64,000 nucleotides of DNA from Eublepharis macularius (lineage: Eukaryota > Chordata > Lepidosauria > Squamata > Eublepharidae): NCBI RefSeq assembly GCF_028583425.1, contig NC_072790.1, positions 13,684,552 to 13,748,551 on the forward strand, in the 5' to 3' direction. How positions within the stretch are numbered: the stretch's first letter is position 1; each line of letters starts with the position of its first letter. Shown here piece by piece: positions 22,826 to 33,364 of the stretch. The notes beneath the pieces were generated by a model. That model was not told the DNA's origin and did not search any database. It saw nothing but the letters and a program-made list of their open reading frames with translations. A program made the position numbers and the translations under genes.

Positions 22826-23038
22826 AAAACCTTGCACAACTAAATCAAGGTCAATAGCCTCTGGGTACCTTCTTCATAAGAATGAACTGAAGTTTCACCA
22901 GCAGCCCCTCAGAGAGACTTTAAGAGAATTTCATAAATGCCAAGCAATTTAAACTTACCTCATCGATACTAAAATGCCAACAACAATAAAAGCTGGCTGC
23001 AGACTTGGACTGCTGACAAGCTATTTGCTTTCAGCTGA

Positions 23039-23221
23039 GGGCCAAGCTACAAGTGACGAATGACACTTGAACGGCAAGTGAGCAGACTCACATGTATTCC
23101 TCCATGTTCACTTGCATAGTAATCAAGTGGAGCACAAGTGGAGCAGAAGTGAACAGGGAGGAATACACGTGAGTCTGTTCACTTGCTGTTCAAGTGTCAT
23201 TCATCACTTGTAGCTTGGCCC
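23039..23221. mobile_element. Palindromic MITE, GGGCCAAGCTACAAGTG type, copy 1
   Basis: Perfectly matching ends (GGGCCAAGCTACAAGTGA / complement) enclose an inverted repeat of GACACTTGAACGGCAAGTGA and its complement. The flanks are TGA on both sides (23036-23038, 23222-23224), a 3-bp duplication that suggests a PIF/Harbinger-like element. Confidence 0.8.
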
Positions 23222-23224
23222 TGA

Positions 23225-24842
23225 GAAAAGAAGTGGAGTCATGAGGAGAACATGGGTTTGTGAGTCCACTGTTGTCAGCCATCTCATGAACTTAAGCAGA
23301 GACATTCAAAATGGCCTGCACCCTGGTCTCATCTCTCTATTTAACAGAAGCATTAGAATTTCCCAAAGGCTGCAGCCATGGAAACAAGCTGCACCGTTGC
23401 CATTAATATAAAGAAGTAGTTCAATATTGTGGGACACAGCCCTGACCTCCCCTAAATTCTGAGTAGTAAGCAGGGGCCCTCAGAGTCCCTGAGTGATATT
23501 TTATGCAACTCTAGATATAGCACAAACATGTATCAGAGAGATGACTATTTGAATGTAGATGTAATCATGTTTTATGATTTTTGTCTTGACACAGCCACAC
23601 TAAGAGAAGCCCCTTATCCATCTTTCTCTTGTCCTTGCAAGCTAACAAAAGTGCTGACTGTAGAAAATGAAACTGCATTTCTAGAATCTGTGAGAACAAA
23701 ACAATTAAGATCCAGGCCTGTAGAATCTCAGTTCCCTCATTGGCAACATTGCGAGAGATAGATGGCCATCATCCTGCCATAGATTGGGGCACTTGTATTA
23801 AAGCCTTTGTTTCAGGAATGTGGGGAAATGTTCTTTGCCCAGCACCTATATCATGTAATGGAATAAATTAACAATGGGTAGTTGTTCTGCTAGTTACATC
23901 AAGGATGGGAACGGATCTGGGCTAGTCGTGAAAATGACACACATCTGCCCAATGGATACTTGAACTGATATCGGAGTTGCCAAAGAAAGAGTGTTTGTTC
24001 TTTGAAATGATGAACAACTTTTACAAGTGTTAACTGAGTAAGGGGACAACCCCTAATTATGCTAAACCAATGGAATGACGCTAAGTCATATGTACACGCA
24101 CCTAACTCAACCAATAACTTACAATAACTTGTTGTTTGTGACTTATAATGGCCTATGGCTGAATACAATAAACCTTTCTACTTCAATAACTTACTGAATA
24201 CATAAGGAACCCAAGGTGATTAAAGCTGATGTAATGTTTCTCAGACCTCTGAAGAATGATTGGTTTTACTGGGCTTTTATTGCCCTTGTGTCCACAGTCT
24301 TCCCTCTATTCGAATAAAGTAACTCAGTTTTCTCTCCTCATTGGATTCTATCTGTCTGCTTCTTCTGAATTGGGCCTGAGGCAGAACAGGCCACAAATTT
24401 GTGTGGTTCAATATTCACTCAGGGCGGTATTGGTGACAGTTTCCTTGCCTGGGTTATTCAACAAATGGGCACGTATCTGGTGGTTTCTGGCTATTTGGCA
24501 CAGGAGGGCTGTGGATTTCAGTCATGAGGCTGGTATACAGTGGTGATGCACTTCGAATATGAACCATCCACTTCCACCAGGCCATTGCAGAAAATATTAA
24601 TCGCCTTGCCAGGAAAAAAGTCTTTGTGACTGGGATGTTCTATGGCTACTCGAGGAAAGCATAATACAGAGATTCAAAATGAAAAATGTCTTCTAACACA
24701 AATATCAGCCTCCAAGACAGAGATGGTAAAATGCAAAGTGTCCCAGAGAAACAATCGGACGTCTATCTCCAGGTTACACTGGAGCTATTCTACAAGATTG
24801 TCTATTTTGCTAATCACTGAAAAACTCCCGATCTGGAACCTG
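23225..24842. other. Intronic, no firmly assignable feature
   Basis: There are AATAAA-bearing stretches near 24165 and 24313 with LTR-like look (TTCGAATAAAGTAACTC), but no ends or duplications could be fixed. Confidence 0.35.
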
Positions 24843-24943
24843 AAAGCTATGCAATATTCGCTATGCAATATTTTCGCTATGCAAAAGCTATGCAATATTC
24901 GCTATGCAATATTTTCGCTATGCAAAAGCTATGCAATATTCGC
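24843..24943 (+). repeat. 41-bp minisatellite, about 2.5 units
   Basis: The unit AAAAGCTATGCAATATTCGC followed by TATGCAATATTTTCGCTATGC repeats with one base difference at 24843, 24883 and 24924. Each unit itself contains two copies of GCTATGCAATATT. Confidence 0.9.
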
Positions 24944-26096
24944 AAACTCCATACATCTTAACAACCAACAACACTTCTGTATTTTAAAACAAAACAGATG
25001 ATTTAAATGTTTTAGTCACCATGTAAACATACACATTTCATGACTGAACTAATCTGCAGAGGGAGCTTCTGAGCTCTGCTTTCACAAAGGGACAGCTCCC
25101 CTGAAGCTCATTTTACTCAATAAATCCTTAGAAATATTCGACAACTGACCAGAACGAAATGTATCAGAACAAATAGATTATTAGGAGGAAAGAAGAACTT
25201 AAACTATTCAAGAGCTGTAGAGGTATGGACCAAGCCCCCCCCCCCAATAATGTCTCTGGATTGTCCTCTCAAGGGCTAGCTGAGGAATCTGGTTTAACTG
25301 AAAACTCTTCCATGTTCATGATACAATATTAGAGCAATAGCTCCCCCCCCACCCCGTTTGCAATTCAAAAGCAGCCAATGGCTTGTGTGCATGCCTGGGA
25401 CATTCCCTTCAGAGCATATGCAATTAAAATTTTATGGATGGAGACCTAATTGGGGAAAAGAGTGTGGGGAGGGGCAACCACAGGGCCTCTGGGAGGTGAG
25501 AGAGACGTGCTTGCTTCCTTCCATCCCTCTTTCTTCCTTAGTTCCACATGCCAGGGTGACTAGTCAGGCTGCTGAATGGGTGGGCCTTAAATGATGCACA
25601 GTGGACTGACTCTGTCACTAGTTTGATGGAGAAAAGGAAAGGAGGATGGAAACGAGGACATTTTTGATCAAGTTCTCACGGAGATTTCCAACTGAACAGG
25701 TCTGGGAGAGCCACTTGTTAAATATGGAGACAGGATCAAGATCCTAGTTGTGACGCTTTGTAAACACACCGGCAGTTGCAAAACAAAAGCCAAGCTGAGC
25801 ACATATGCCAGAACAAACATTTGCAATAACAAAAGCCTTTTGGCTTAGTTAGCATTCACATGCATTCAAGTCATATTTTCATGCTCATTGGGGCCAGAAA
25901 TTATACGTCAGGCTGCAATCTGAATAAAGGGCCAGCACACACATCCTGTTGAACTCTTCAGTGCCTCCAAGGGGTATATGCACCTGTTATCCCTCCTTTT
26001 AAGCAGGAAGGAGACCCATGGTGCAAGGAGAGAGAGGAAGTCTCAGGACATAACTACAGATGACAGTGACAGGGATGGGCTAAGATGTTGCCTTTA
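24944..26096. other. Intronic, no assignable feature
   Basis: Unique-looking sequence with C runs at 25237 and 25344. Confidence 0.4.
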
Positions 26097-26104
26097 TCTC
26101 AGTT

Positions 26105-26413
26105 AGGGTTGCCAGTCCCCCGCTGGGGGTGGGGATTGGGAATCCCCTGCTCCCACCCTCCACCTCCTGCCCACGCTTACCTGGCTGGAGGAGGAGGTAT
26201 GGGCCTCCCAGGGGCGCGCTCTCAGGTGGTGTGGCGTGCTCCCGCGGGCCCGATCTAGGCCCAAATCAGGCCAGATTGGGCCACTGCAGAGCGCAGAAGT
26301 GCTCCTGTGATCTGCAGTGGCCTGTTCTGGGCATGTGCACGAAAAACAACAGAGCAGGTAGGGCCAGATCCTTCATCTCCCGCTGGGAGGACAGGGGGAC
26401 CTGACAACCCTAA
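26105..26413. mobile_element. AGGGTTGCC-ended DNA element
   Basis: The ends AGGGTTGCCAG and CTGACAACCCT are inverted, and both sides are flanked by TCTCAGTT (26097-26104, 26414-26421), an 8-bp duplication as in hAT elements. The right end carries two extra A bases before the duplication. The interior is GC-rich and non-coding. Confidence 0.7.
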
Positions 26414-26421
26414 TCTCAGTT

Positions 26422-26640
26422 GGAAGCCAGCATGGTTAGAGAGCCAGACTTGGATCTGTGATCCATAATGCCCTCACTGTCATGGAAGCTGACCGGGTGA
26501 CTTGGGGCCAGCCACTCTATTTCAGACTAACACTCATCTGCCTCATAGGGCCGTTGCTGTGAGGATAAAATTAGAGGAGCAGAGAATGATGTTGTCAGCC
26601 ACTCTGGGCCCACTAAATAAATACAACTGCAAGGCGCAGT
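26422..26640 (+). mobile_element. tRNA-derived SINE
   Basis: It begins GGAAGCCAGCATGGTTAGAG (A-box part), and the B box is degraded. It continues GGAAGCTGACCGGGTGACTT, then GCCTCATAGGGCCGTTGCTG, then GCCACTCTGGGCCCACTAAA, the tail of this SINE family. Confidence 0.6.
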
Positions 26641-26960
26641 TGTGTTATATAAGCTGTTAGCAGAACATTGAAAAGGCCACCTTTCATTTTACAAAAGTGA
26701 GACTATTAAGCCCCACAAGATTAAATAGGGGAGTTAATGGCTTTGATTTCTCTCACTGAAAGCAGAAGGGCTTTGGGTCTTGCTGAAAAAGAGCTGGGGA
26801 AGCATAACTGCTAAGTGAGTAAGCTGAAGATCAATTAGGATATTTGACTCTATTCGGAACTTAGGCATGCCGCATCGCAGCCATCTGGGCTCTGAGAAGG
26901 AGCAGGCAAGGGAGCGGCTAGAGTGCTCCTGAGTCTTTTTCTGTTGCCTTCCTTAACTGC
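26641..26960. other. No assignable feature
   Basis: Unique-looking sequence before the GC-rich reading frame. Confidence 0.35.
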
Positions 26961-27972
26961 TGGGGGAACTTGCTGAGGTTACTGTGTGGGAGGACAGGGT
27001 TTGGGGCTGTGTGAGTGTGTAGAGCCTGCTGTAAAGTGGTGCCAGTTCTCAAGTGTTGCCACAACATGGACTGCCAATGAGATTACAATTGATCTGGGAT
27101 GGCCAACAACAGGCCACTGCACTGCACCGAAGAGGATCGACTCCTCAGAGTGGCACAGAGACGTCGCCACAGGTCGGACTGGTGATGGGATTACAACTAG
27201 CTCCTACTACTTCGCAGCAGGCTGGATTACAGTTAAGTCCTGCTATCTTGCAGGAGGATATTACACTACTCCAGCCCAGCTATTACACAACTCCAGACCG
27301 ATACATGGACAGGCAACAAGATTACAAATACCTCCAGCTGTCATGCCTGCAGGTTGCTCTGCAGCCCCGAGGGAGGCTGGGAGCACCTGTACTCCCACAG
27401 CACCGGCCGATGGCACTTGTGCCTCTTGGGGCTACCGCGGCGCCACGGCCACCTTCATCCACGAGGCCGCTACAGAGAGTACCAATTGGAACACAAGTTA
27501 GCCCCCCAAGACAAGGCATACTGAGGGATCCACTGCCTCAGGGGGCACCATTCAAGAAAATACATCAAGGAACAGCGGCAGGGCTGCAGCTGCTTCCGCC
27601 CAGGGGACGACGACTGCCCACGTCCCCCTGCTCTCCCACTCCAAGCACTGTTAGTGGGGATACCGATGGCACAGGCAGGGCATGAAGTACAATGGGGCCT
27701 GCCGCCTTAAGGGACCCCCCCCCCCAGGCAATGCTTTGTTGGAGCATCACGAGGCCAGCCACCATTGCTTCAACCCCAGGTGGCTCCTCCACCCTACAGA
27801 GGCTCCACACTACCACCACCCCTGGGAGGGTGGGGAATGCCTCTACCACCGCCTCCCCCTGCAGCTCCGATTTTCAGAATGCAAGCAGTGCCAGGGGAAG
27901 GACCCCCGCCAGAGGCATACACCACAGTTGGCCGAAGCTTGATGCAACAACTTACAACTTTAAGACACATCT
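26961..27972 (+). pseudogene. Unidentified Pro/Gln-rich reading frame, frameshifted
   Basis: A GC-richer island in AT-rich surroundings. The frame 27053-27685 runs 211 codons and is rich in Pro, Gln, Leu and Thr with imperfect repeats (LPMRLQL, LVMGLQL, AGLQL). A different frame, 27765-27972, then gives PPPYRG, MPLPPPPPAA and LMQQLTTLRH, so the two may be one protein split by a shift near the C run at 27718-27727. A third frame (26986-27501) overlaps the first. I do not recognise a family. Composition would suit a retroelement gag or ORF1, or a low-complexity host exon. It is cut on the right by the solo LTR at 27978. Confidence 0.35.
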
Positions 27973-27977
27973 GTGTT

Positions 27978-28406
27978 TGTCAGGATCTAATATACTGAAG
28001 GGTTGTTGTTGGTCAGAGTGACGCCATGTTTAATCTGTAGTTGCTAGCCTTTTTCTCCCTCCTTGTCCAGGTGTTGTTTTGACTGCGCTTTCCATGGGAG
28101 AGAGTACTCTTATCTGTTTCTACAGCCAGAGACCTTGACGGGCCGAGCCTTCCCACAGCAAAGTTCCCATCGCCCTGGAAGATGGGGGGGGGGGAGGCTG
28201 GGAGTGAAGGGTTTGATGTATCACCAGTTTCGTTTTCTTCTCTCATTCTCGACAATGACTGTGTTCAGCCAAGATCCTTTCTAGGCCTTGGAATATGGTT
28301 ACGTGTCAGAGCCTAGTCTTTCAATAAACCTTTTGAAATCAAGAAATTGTGCTTCTTGCAGAAGGGGGAGACAAACTCTAGATAACAGGGATTCCATAGT
28401 CTGACA
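27978..28406 (+). mobile_element. Solo LTR (family LTR-A, copy 2)
   Basis: It starts TGTCAGG and ends TCTGACA, is 429 bp long, and has the perfect 5-bp duplication GTGTT (27973-27977, 28407-28411). TTTCAATAAACCTTTTGAAA near 28320 is the likely polyadenylation site. Confidence 0.9.
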
Positions 28407-28411
28407 GTGTT

Positions 28412-29225
28412 AAGCTTCTCCAAAAAACAAAAAAACCCTTGAAGTGCCAATTACTTTTTTGCAAATGAAAAATGTCAATCAAATCTGTTCAATACTTTCA
28501 GGAATTCTTTAAATACAAAGATGTTTAGACTTTGGATCAATAACACTGGTTCCAATTGAAACCTCTTTGTATTCAGGTTTTCCCATTCTTTTAAGTTGTA
28601 TGGCACGTTCCACACTTAGCAATTTTCTACTTGAGTATGTAAGGGCAACATGGCTGTCTTAAAAGTTCTCCTAGGATTACGGACCCTCCGGATTAGATTA
28701 ACTGCCTTCAATGAAATTTCCCACCATATATATGTTTTGATTAAAGTGGTATGATTACTGAAGGCTTCATTAATTGTAAAGACACCAACACTGCCATCTT
28801 ATGAACAACTGGTCTGTGGAGGTCAATGGGCTTACAGTGGAGTAACTCTGCATAGGATTGCACAGGAAATAGATGTAGCTGTAGAAATGTGTCTTTTAAT
28901 ATGCAGCAACAGCAAAGAATCAAGTAGAAAACGACCCCTTGTTTACATAGCAGGGCCAGTTACTGCTTGCTTCTTTTCCAAGGGTTGAAGAAAGATCCCT
29001 TCCTCCCCTTGTTTCATATTAATTTTTACTGCTTCAAGTTTAAATACAGATTATTTCTACAGTGCAGCAATTAACAGATAGCCTAAAGACCTATTATTTC
29101 GAACTAGCTAATATGTTAAGGAAGTTTAAATAACAGCTGTAGAAAGCACTAAAAATGAACTTGTTTTAATCATGGGTTCTTTTTCTGGTATAAGCTAAAA
29201 CGTAACTATATAATTCTAACCGCTA
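28412..29225. other. Intronic, no assignable feature
   Basis: AT-rich unique-looking sequence. Confidence 0.4.
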
Positions 29226-29590
29226 ATTTTGATTTCTGTTTTTTCTGCATGGTTTTGATGCTTATTTGGGAGGGCAGGCCTAGAAGAAAGCCAAAAGTCT
29301 AAGAAAGGAACGTCAAGGTATTGGCTATCGCATACAAAGCCCTTCATAGCCTCGGTCCCTCCTATCTGCGGGACTGCCTCTCTCTCCCAATGCTCTGCCA
29401 TGGCAGCATCATATGTCTGACCAGGGTGCCATCTTGCAACTGGCCAAAAACCACAGCTGCCCACACACAGGTGACCCCAACTTTGTGGAACAGACTGCCT
29501 GAAGAGATCAAGAAAGCTCCCACTACCCTGGCTTTTTGCAAATTATGCAAAACATTCAGCAGGGAGTTCTTTCACAGATAATATGGCTGT
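29226..29590 (+). mobile_element. L2-like LINE, ORF C-terminus
   Basis: The plus frame 29321-29581 gives YKALHSLGPSYLRDCL...LWNRLPEEIKKAPTTLAFCKLCKTF. This follows the C-terminal pattern (LWN.LP ... F....KT) common to vertebrate L2-like LINE proteins. Stops flank it and no RT remains. Confidence 0.55.
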
Positions 29591-29676
29591 GGTGTAAGGA
29601 AATGGTTCAGAGAGATGCACTAGTACAGGGATAGGGACTGCAGACTATACTAAGGTGTACTGTCTGTTGCTGTAAG

Positions 29677-29920
29677 CAGGGCTTTTTTTCTGGGAAAAGA
29701 GGTGGTGGAACTCAGTGGGTTGCCCTCGGAGAAAATGGTCACATGGCTGGTGGCCCCGCCCCCTGATCTCCAGACAGAGGGGAGTTGAGATTGACCTCCG
29801 CGCCGCTGAGCTCAACTCCCCTCTGTCTGGAGTTCAGGGGGCGGAGCCGCCAGCCATGTGACCATTTTCAAGAGGTTCCGGAACTCCGTTCCACCAAGTT
29901 CCAGCTGAAAAAAAGCCCTG
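29677..29920. mobile_element. GC-rich palindromic hAT MITE, copy c
   Basis: The ends are CAGGGCTTTTTTTC / GAAAAAAAGCCCTG, with the two different arms (GGGAAAAGAGG on the left, CAGCTGGAAC complement on the right). Left flank GCTGTAAG and right flank CTGATGAT do not match each other; the left flank matches the right flank of copy d. Confidence 0.85.
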
Positions 29921-29989
29921 CTGATGATCATATTAATGCCAAAGTTATCCTCATGCCAAGCATGGAACTTTTAGTTTCATGTTTCTTCT

Positions 29990-30330
29990 GGAGGCATCCT
30001 AGCTTTTGGAACTAAACTACTATCTCCCCATGAGCTGTAATTTCAGAAGATATATAGCGCTAACGTTTCAATTTCTGTATGGTGTGGAGATCTGGATTCA
30101 GGCTGCTATTGAGAGACTGGAGTATATCCAGTATGGAACATTTGTTGACAACATTTGTTTCAGGCATAGCGCTGAGAACTGAATTGGGTGAATTAACAAT
30201 GGAAGTCAAGGCATGGATAAAAATATTTCTTTTTAAAGTAAAGATTTTAAAATCTGATGGAGGACCTACTTTACTTGGACTCATCCAGGCAGATAATCAT
30301 AACAGTCAATAGGACCAACTACTGGGAAAG
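29990..30330 (+). mobile_element. LINE fragment, ORF C-terminus (same type as 32040-33335)
   Basis: The frame 30079-30312 gives ALRTELGELTMEVKAWIKIF and LLGLIQADN, which resembles the NVILRQEAGLPGVELKIWEY region of the minus-strand LINE at 32.8-33.1 kb. It is short, with stops on both sides, and lies between two MITEs. Confidence 0.45.
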
Positions 30331-30485
30331 AAAATGAAATTCCTAGGAATAACAAACAACATGGTCAGGATTACTGAGACTAAAGATATAATCATGCAAA
30401 TAAAAATGCATGTTAGGAAGTTGGATATTATGATTACATCTGTTAGGGCACGAAGGGAGTGTTTGACTCTTTATTTAGGTATTGC

Positions 30486-30742
30486 CAGGGCTTTTTTTCA
30501 GCTGGAACGCAGTGGAACAGAGTTCCGGAACCTCTTGAAAATGGTCACATGGCCGGTGGCTCCGCCCCCTGATCTCCAGGTAGAGGGGAGTTTAGATTGC
30601 CCTCTGCGCCGCTTGGTGATGCGGAGGGCAATCTAAACTCCCCTCTGTCTGGAGATCAGGGGGCGGGGCCACCAGCCATGTGACCATTTTCAAGAGGTGC
30701 CGGAACTCCGTTCCACCGCTTTCCAGCTGAAAAAAAGCCCTG
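30486..30742. mobile_element. GC-rich palindromic hAT MITE, copy d
   Basis: The ends are CAGGGCTTTTTTTC / GAAAAAAAGCCCTG. Unlike the other copies, both arms are of the CAGCTGGAAC type, making a near-perfect palindrome. Left flank is GGTATTGC and right flank is GCTGTAAG. Confidence 0.85.
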
Positions 30743-30750
30743 GCTGTAAG

Positions 30751-31360
30751 TATGTTCCTACTGGATAGTTCCATGCTGTTTAACATGTCCTATCAATCTG
30801 CTTATGCTTTGTTTCAGCACTGTTTTTTCAGCTCTGTATTGGATTTCCGCTTGTTTTCAAATTTCTGCTATCCTTACCTCATTGTGTCAATTTTTGAATG
30901 TCCAAGCTGACATTCATATCGATTCATACTACATAATCCATCTTGAGTCTCAGTGAGAAAGGAGGATATAAACAACATCAATAAATAACATAAATAAAAA
31001 TTAAGGCCCCAACCACACCTGTGAAAGATGCAGGGTCTGCTATGGGTCCTTGTATCATCTCCCTAATCAGGTAAATAGCAACTCATTGGAGCCATTTCAG
31101 AATGAGAAAATGGCCTGGAGGGAAGGCTCAAACCCTCCCTTGCACCATGTTTTGACATACTTGCTTGTTTTTCCAGGCACCAGGAGGTTGGTTTATGGAA
31201 CTCCCAGCAATACATGCAGCTGAGTCCATGTGAACTAGACATATACAGCATGTGTAACAGGTCTTTGCCCATGCTTAACAACCATGTATCTCCAGTGTGA
31301 TGTTATGACTGAAAAGACACGGGGTGGTGTTCAGGAAAGAGCTCCATGCAGCAGGGCCTC
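30751..31360. other. Intronic, no assignable feature
   Basis: Unique-looking sequence. Confidence 0.4.
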
Positions 31361-31363
31361 TGT

Positions 31364-31401
<38 letters not shown>

Positions 31402-31425
31402 GGTGCCGTCAAGTCTCAGCTGACA
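31361..31425 (-). mobile_element. 5S-derived SINE tail with (GT)n
   Basis: AAGGTGCCGTCAAGTCTCAG on plus is the complement of the SINE end seen at 1310-1330 (CAGCTGCAACTTGACTGCAC). The 39-bp GT run (31361-31399, with one TA) is its expanded tail. Confidence 0.65.
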
Positions 31426-31885
31426 CATTTGAAATTCCAACCTGCTGCTTATATGCTACCCCTAGAGCTCGTATCTTATACAAATGGTATCTTTCAACTA
31501 GAAAAAAAATTGCTATGTTCAAAGCCAGAGGTGGCACATTTTCCTGAAAATTAATGAGGTTCTGACCTATTTCATAACCAAAAGCTGTTTCATTTCAGTT
31601 TTTTAACCCCATGCAACATGCAAGCTTGATTCCTGTTGTGAAAGGGACTGGATGGAATCAAGGAAATCCTCTGTATGTCCCTGACTGCTTCCACTGCAAA
31701 GCAATATCAAAGGATACTCCAACTTTTGAAAGTAGCTTTTTCATACAGAGACAACTGTGAAAATGTTTGTGGGAGGGCAGATCTCAAAAAACCTAGAGTA
31801 TGGCTGAAAGCTTCGCCTAAGAAGAATCTACAAACTTCCACTTAGGCTGAGTATTTTACATACTCCAGAATCCTATAGAAAAGCT
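31426..31885. other. Intronic, no assignable feature
   Basis: Unique-looking sequence. Confidence 0.4.
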
Positions 31886-32035
31886 AGTCTGTAGGGGTGT
31901 GCAGTTTGGCATTCCTAAATAGAAAATTCAGCATATTGGGATAATTCTGGATATATTTGGCTATTCTGGATCCCAAATATACCCAAACTCTTCGGGTCTA
32001 TCCGGGAATTTCTGCACTGGTGATTTCAAATTAAA
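31886..32035. mobile_element. Possible DNA-transposon end (TAGGGGTGTGCA type)
   Basis: It starts TGTAGGGGTGTGCAGTTTGG and has repeated ATTCTGGAT / ATCCAGAAT-like and GGGATAATT motifs. The other terminus is absent. Confidence 0.3.
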
Positions 32036-32039
32036 TCAA

Positions 32040-33335
32040 TTTATTACAGTCAAGAGACCGGCATTAGAAAATATTTGCAGGTCATTGGAATTTAAAACAC
32101 ATTTAAAAGACATAAAAGTCGTAACAATCACACTGTACCTTTAAAAAAGAACATTAATACAGAGTTCCCTCCGCCAGGCATTTCTGCTTTCTAATTGCTA
32201 ATGTACAAAATTTTGCTACCACGCAGGATATAGATTTCTGAGTATCTTCTAAAAAATATTTCTGAAGAGTTTCCGACCTAAAATTCATACAATACTGCAA
32301 TGGCTTAAAACTAGCAAGGAGCGGAGTAAGTAGTTTAGACCTTTCTTCTTGATATAATTCACAATATAGCAAAATAATGGACTCAACCGCTTTTTCAGAG
32401 CACAGACAAAAACATTGCTGCAATTGGCAGCTGAAGAAATCTGCTATGTAATACTGCAGAGGGAAATGTATCAAAGAGTGCTCTCGAGAAGGCCCATCTG
32501 TGCCTCGCATACAGAATATCTGAAAGATATGAGGCTGCTGCATAGTTCAGCCATGTTTTTAAGCTACTATAATTTATGGGAAGCATTGCTTCATCATGTT
32601 GAGACTCTATATCAATCAATCTTTGTAAGATAAGAGCTTTTGCTTTATTCAGTTCCATATTAAAAAGATTTTCTGGATTCAGACCGGTCATTCTAATTTT
32701 ATCAGCTATCCTTGTGGACCATAAGGAGTAGGGGGAATTAGACCCTTCAGGTTAAGATGTATCTTTAACCAATAGCTGATCGCGTATTCCCAGATTTTTA
32801 GCTCTACTCCGGGTAAACCAGCTTCTTGCCTAAGAATAACATTGGGGATACATCTAGGCGCATTAAACAAAGCTCTAAGAAATAAGGACTGAACGGGTTC
32901 AAGAGTCTTAACATTAGAAGTCAGGCCAATTTGTGACCCATATAAGAATTGAGCTAAAGATTTTGCTTGAAAAAGCTTTAGTGCCACAGGTATAAATCCT
33001 GAGCCCTCTTTCCCAAAAAAATCTAAGAATAGCGTTAGCACTCTTTTCTGTAGCATTAGCTGATGAAACCATATGTGCCATAAAATTAGCATTATGTGTA
33101 AAAGTAACTGCTAGATATTGGAATATTATAACCTGATCGATGGCATTTCCATTGATTTTCCAATTAGCCCTCCTAAAGTGTCTGCTAAAATGTAAGATTT
33201 TAGTTTTTGAATATTTAATTGTTAGCAATTCTATACCACATCGGTCAATTAATTTTTTTAAGAGCACATTTTAGGCCAATTTTAATTTGAGACAGAAGCA
33301 CAGCATCATTTGCATACATCAGAATTGGCACCCCC
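32040..33335 (-). pseudogene. Non-LTR retrotransposon (LINE) ORF2 C-terminal half, broken
   Basis: Reading leftward from about 33335 the frame starts inside the reverse transcriptase with YANDAVLLS, a YADD catalytic box whose first Asp is Asn here. It continues IKYSKTKILHFSR and WKINGNAID..IIFQYLAVTFTH, the thumb region. FLRALFNAPRC and a C-terminal segment with SEKAVESIILLYCELYQEERSKLL follow. At least three frames are used (32914-33267, 32706-33092, 32154-32691), so it is not functional. The pattern is that of a vertebrate LINE outside CR1 and L1. An Ingi/Vingi-like or L2-like assignment is a guess. The 5' part is missing and a CR1 abuts it at about 33340. Confidence 0.6.
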
Positions 33336-33364
33336 CCCCCCGAGATGCTAGGAACGTGAACATT

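Larger units (their letters stand above)
29677..30742. mobile_element. Possible composite unit of two MITEs
   Basis: Copies c and d enclose 565 bp, and the outermost flanks are an identical 8-mer, GCTGTAAG (29669-29676, 30743-30750). The inner flanks do not pair. The outer termini also have the normal left-arm/right-arm configuration of one element. This is what a single transposition of the whole 1,066-bp unit would leave. Confidence 0.5.

Noticed and set aside
26961-28406. Treating the Pro/Gln-rich frame and the LTR at 27978 as one LTR retrotransposon
   Set aside because: The LTR has a perfect 5-bp duplication (GTGTT) on both sides, so it is a solo LTR inserted next to or into that region rather than its 3' LTR.
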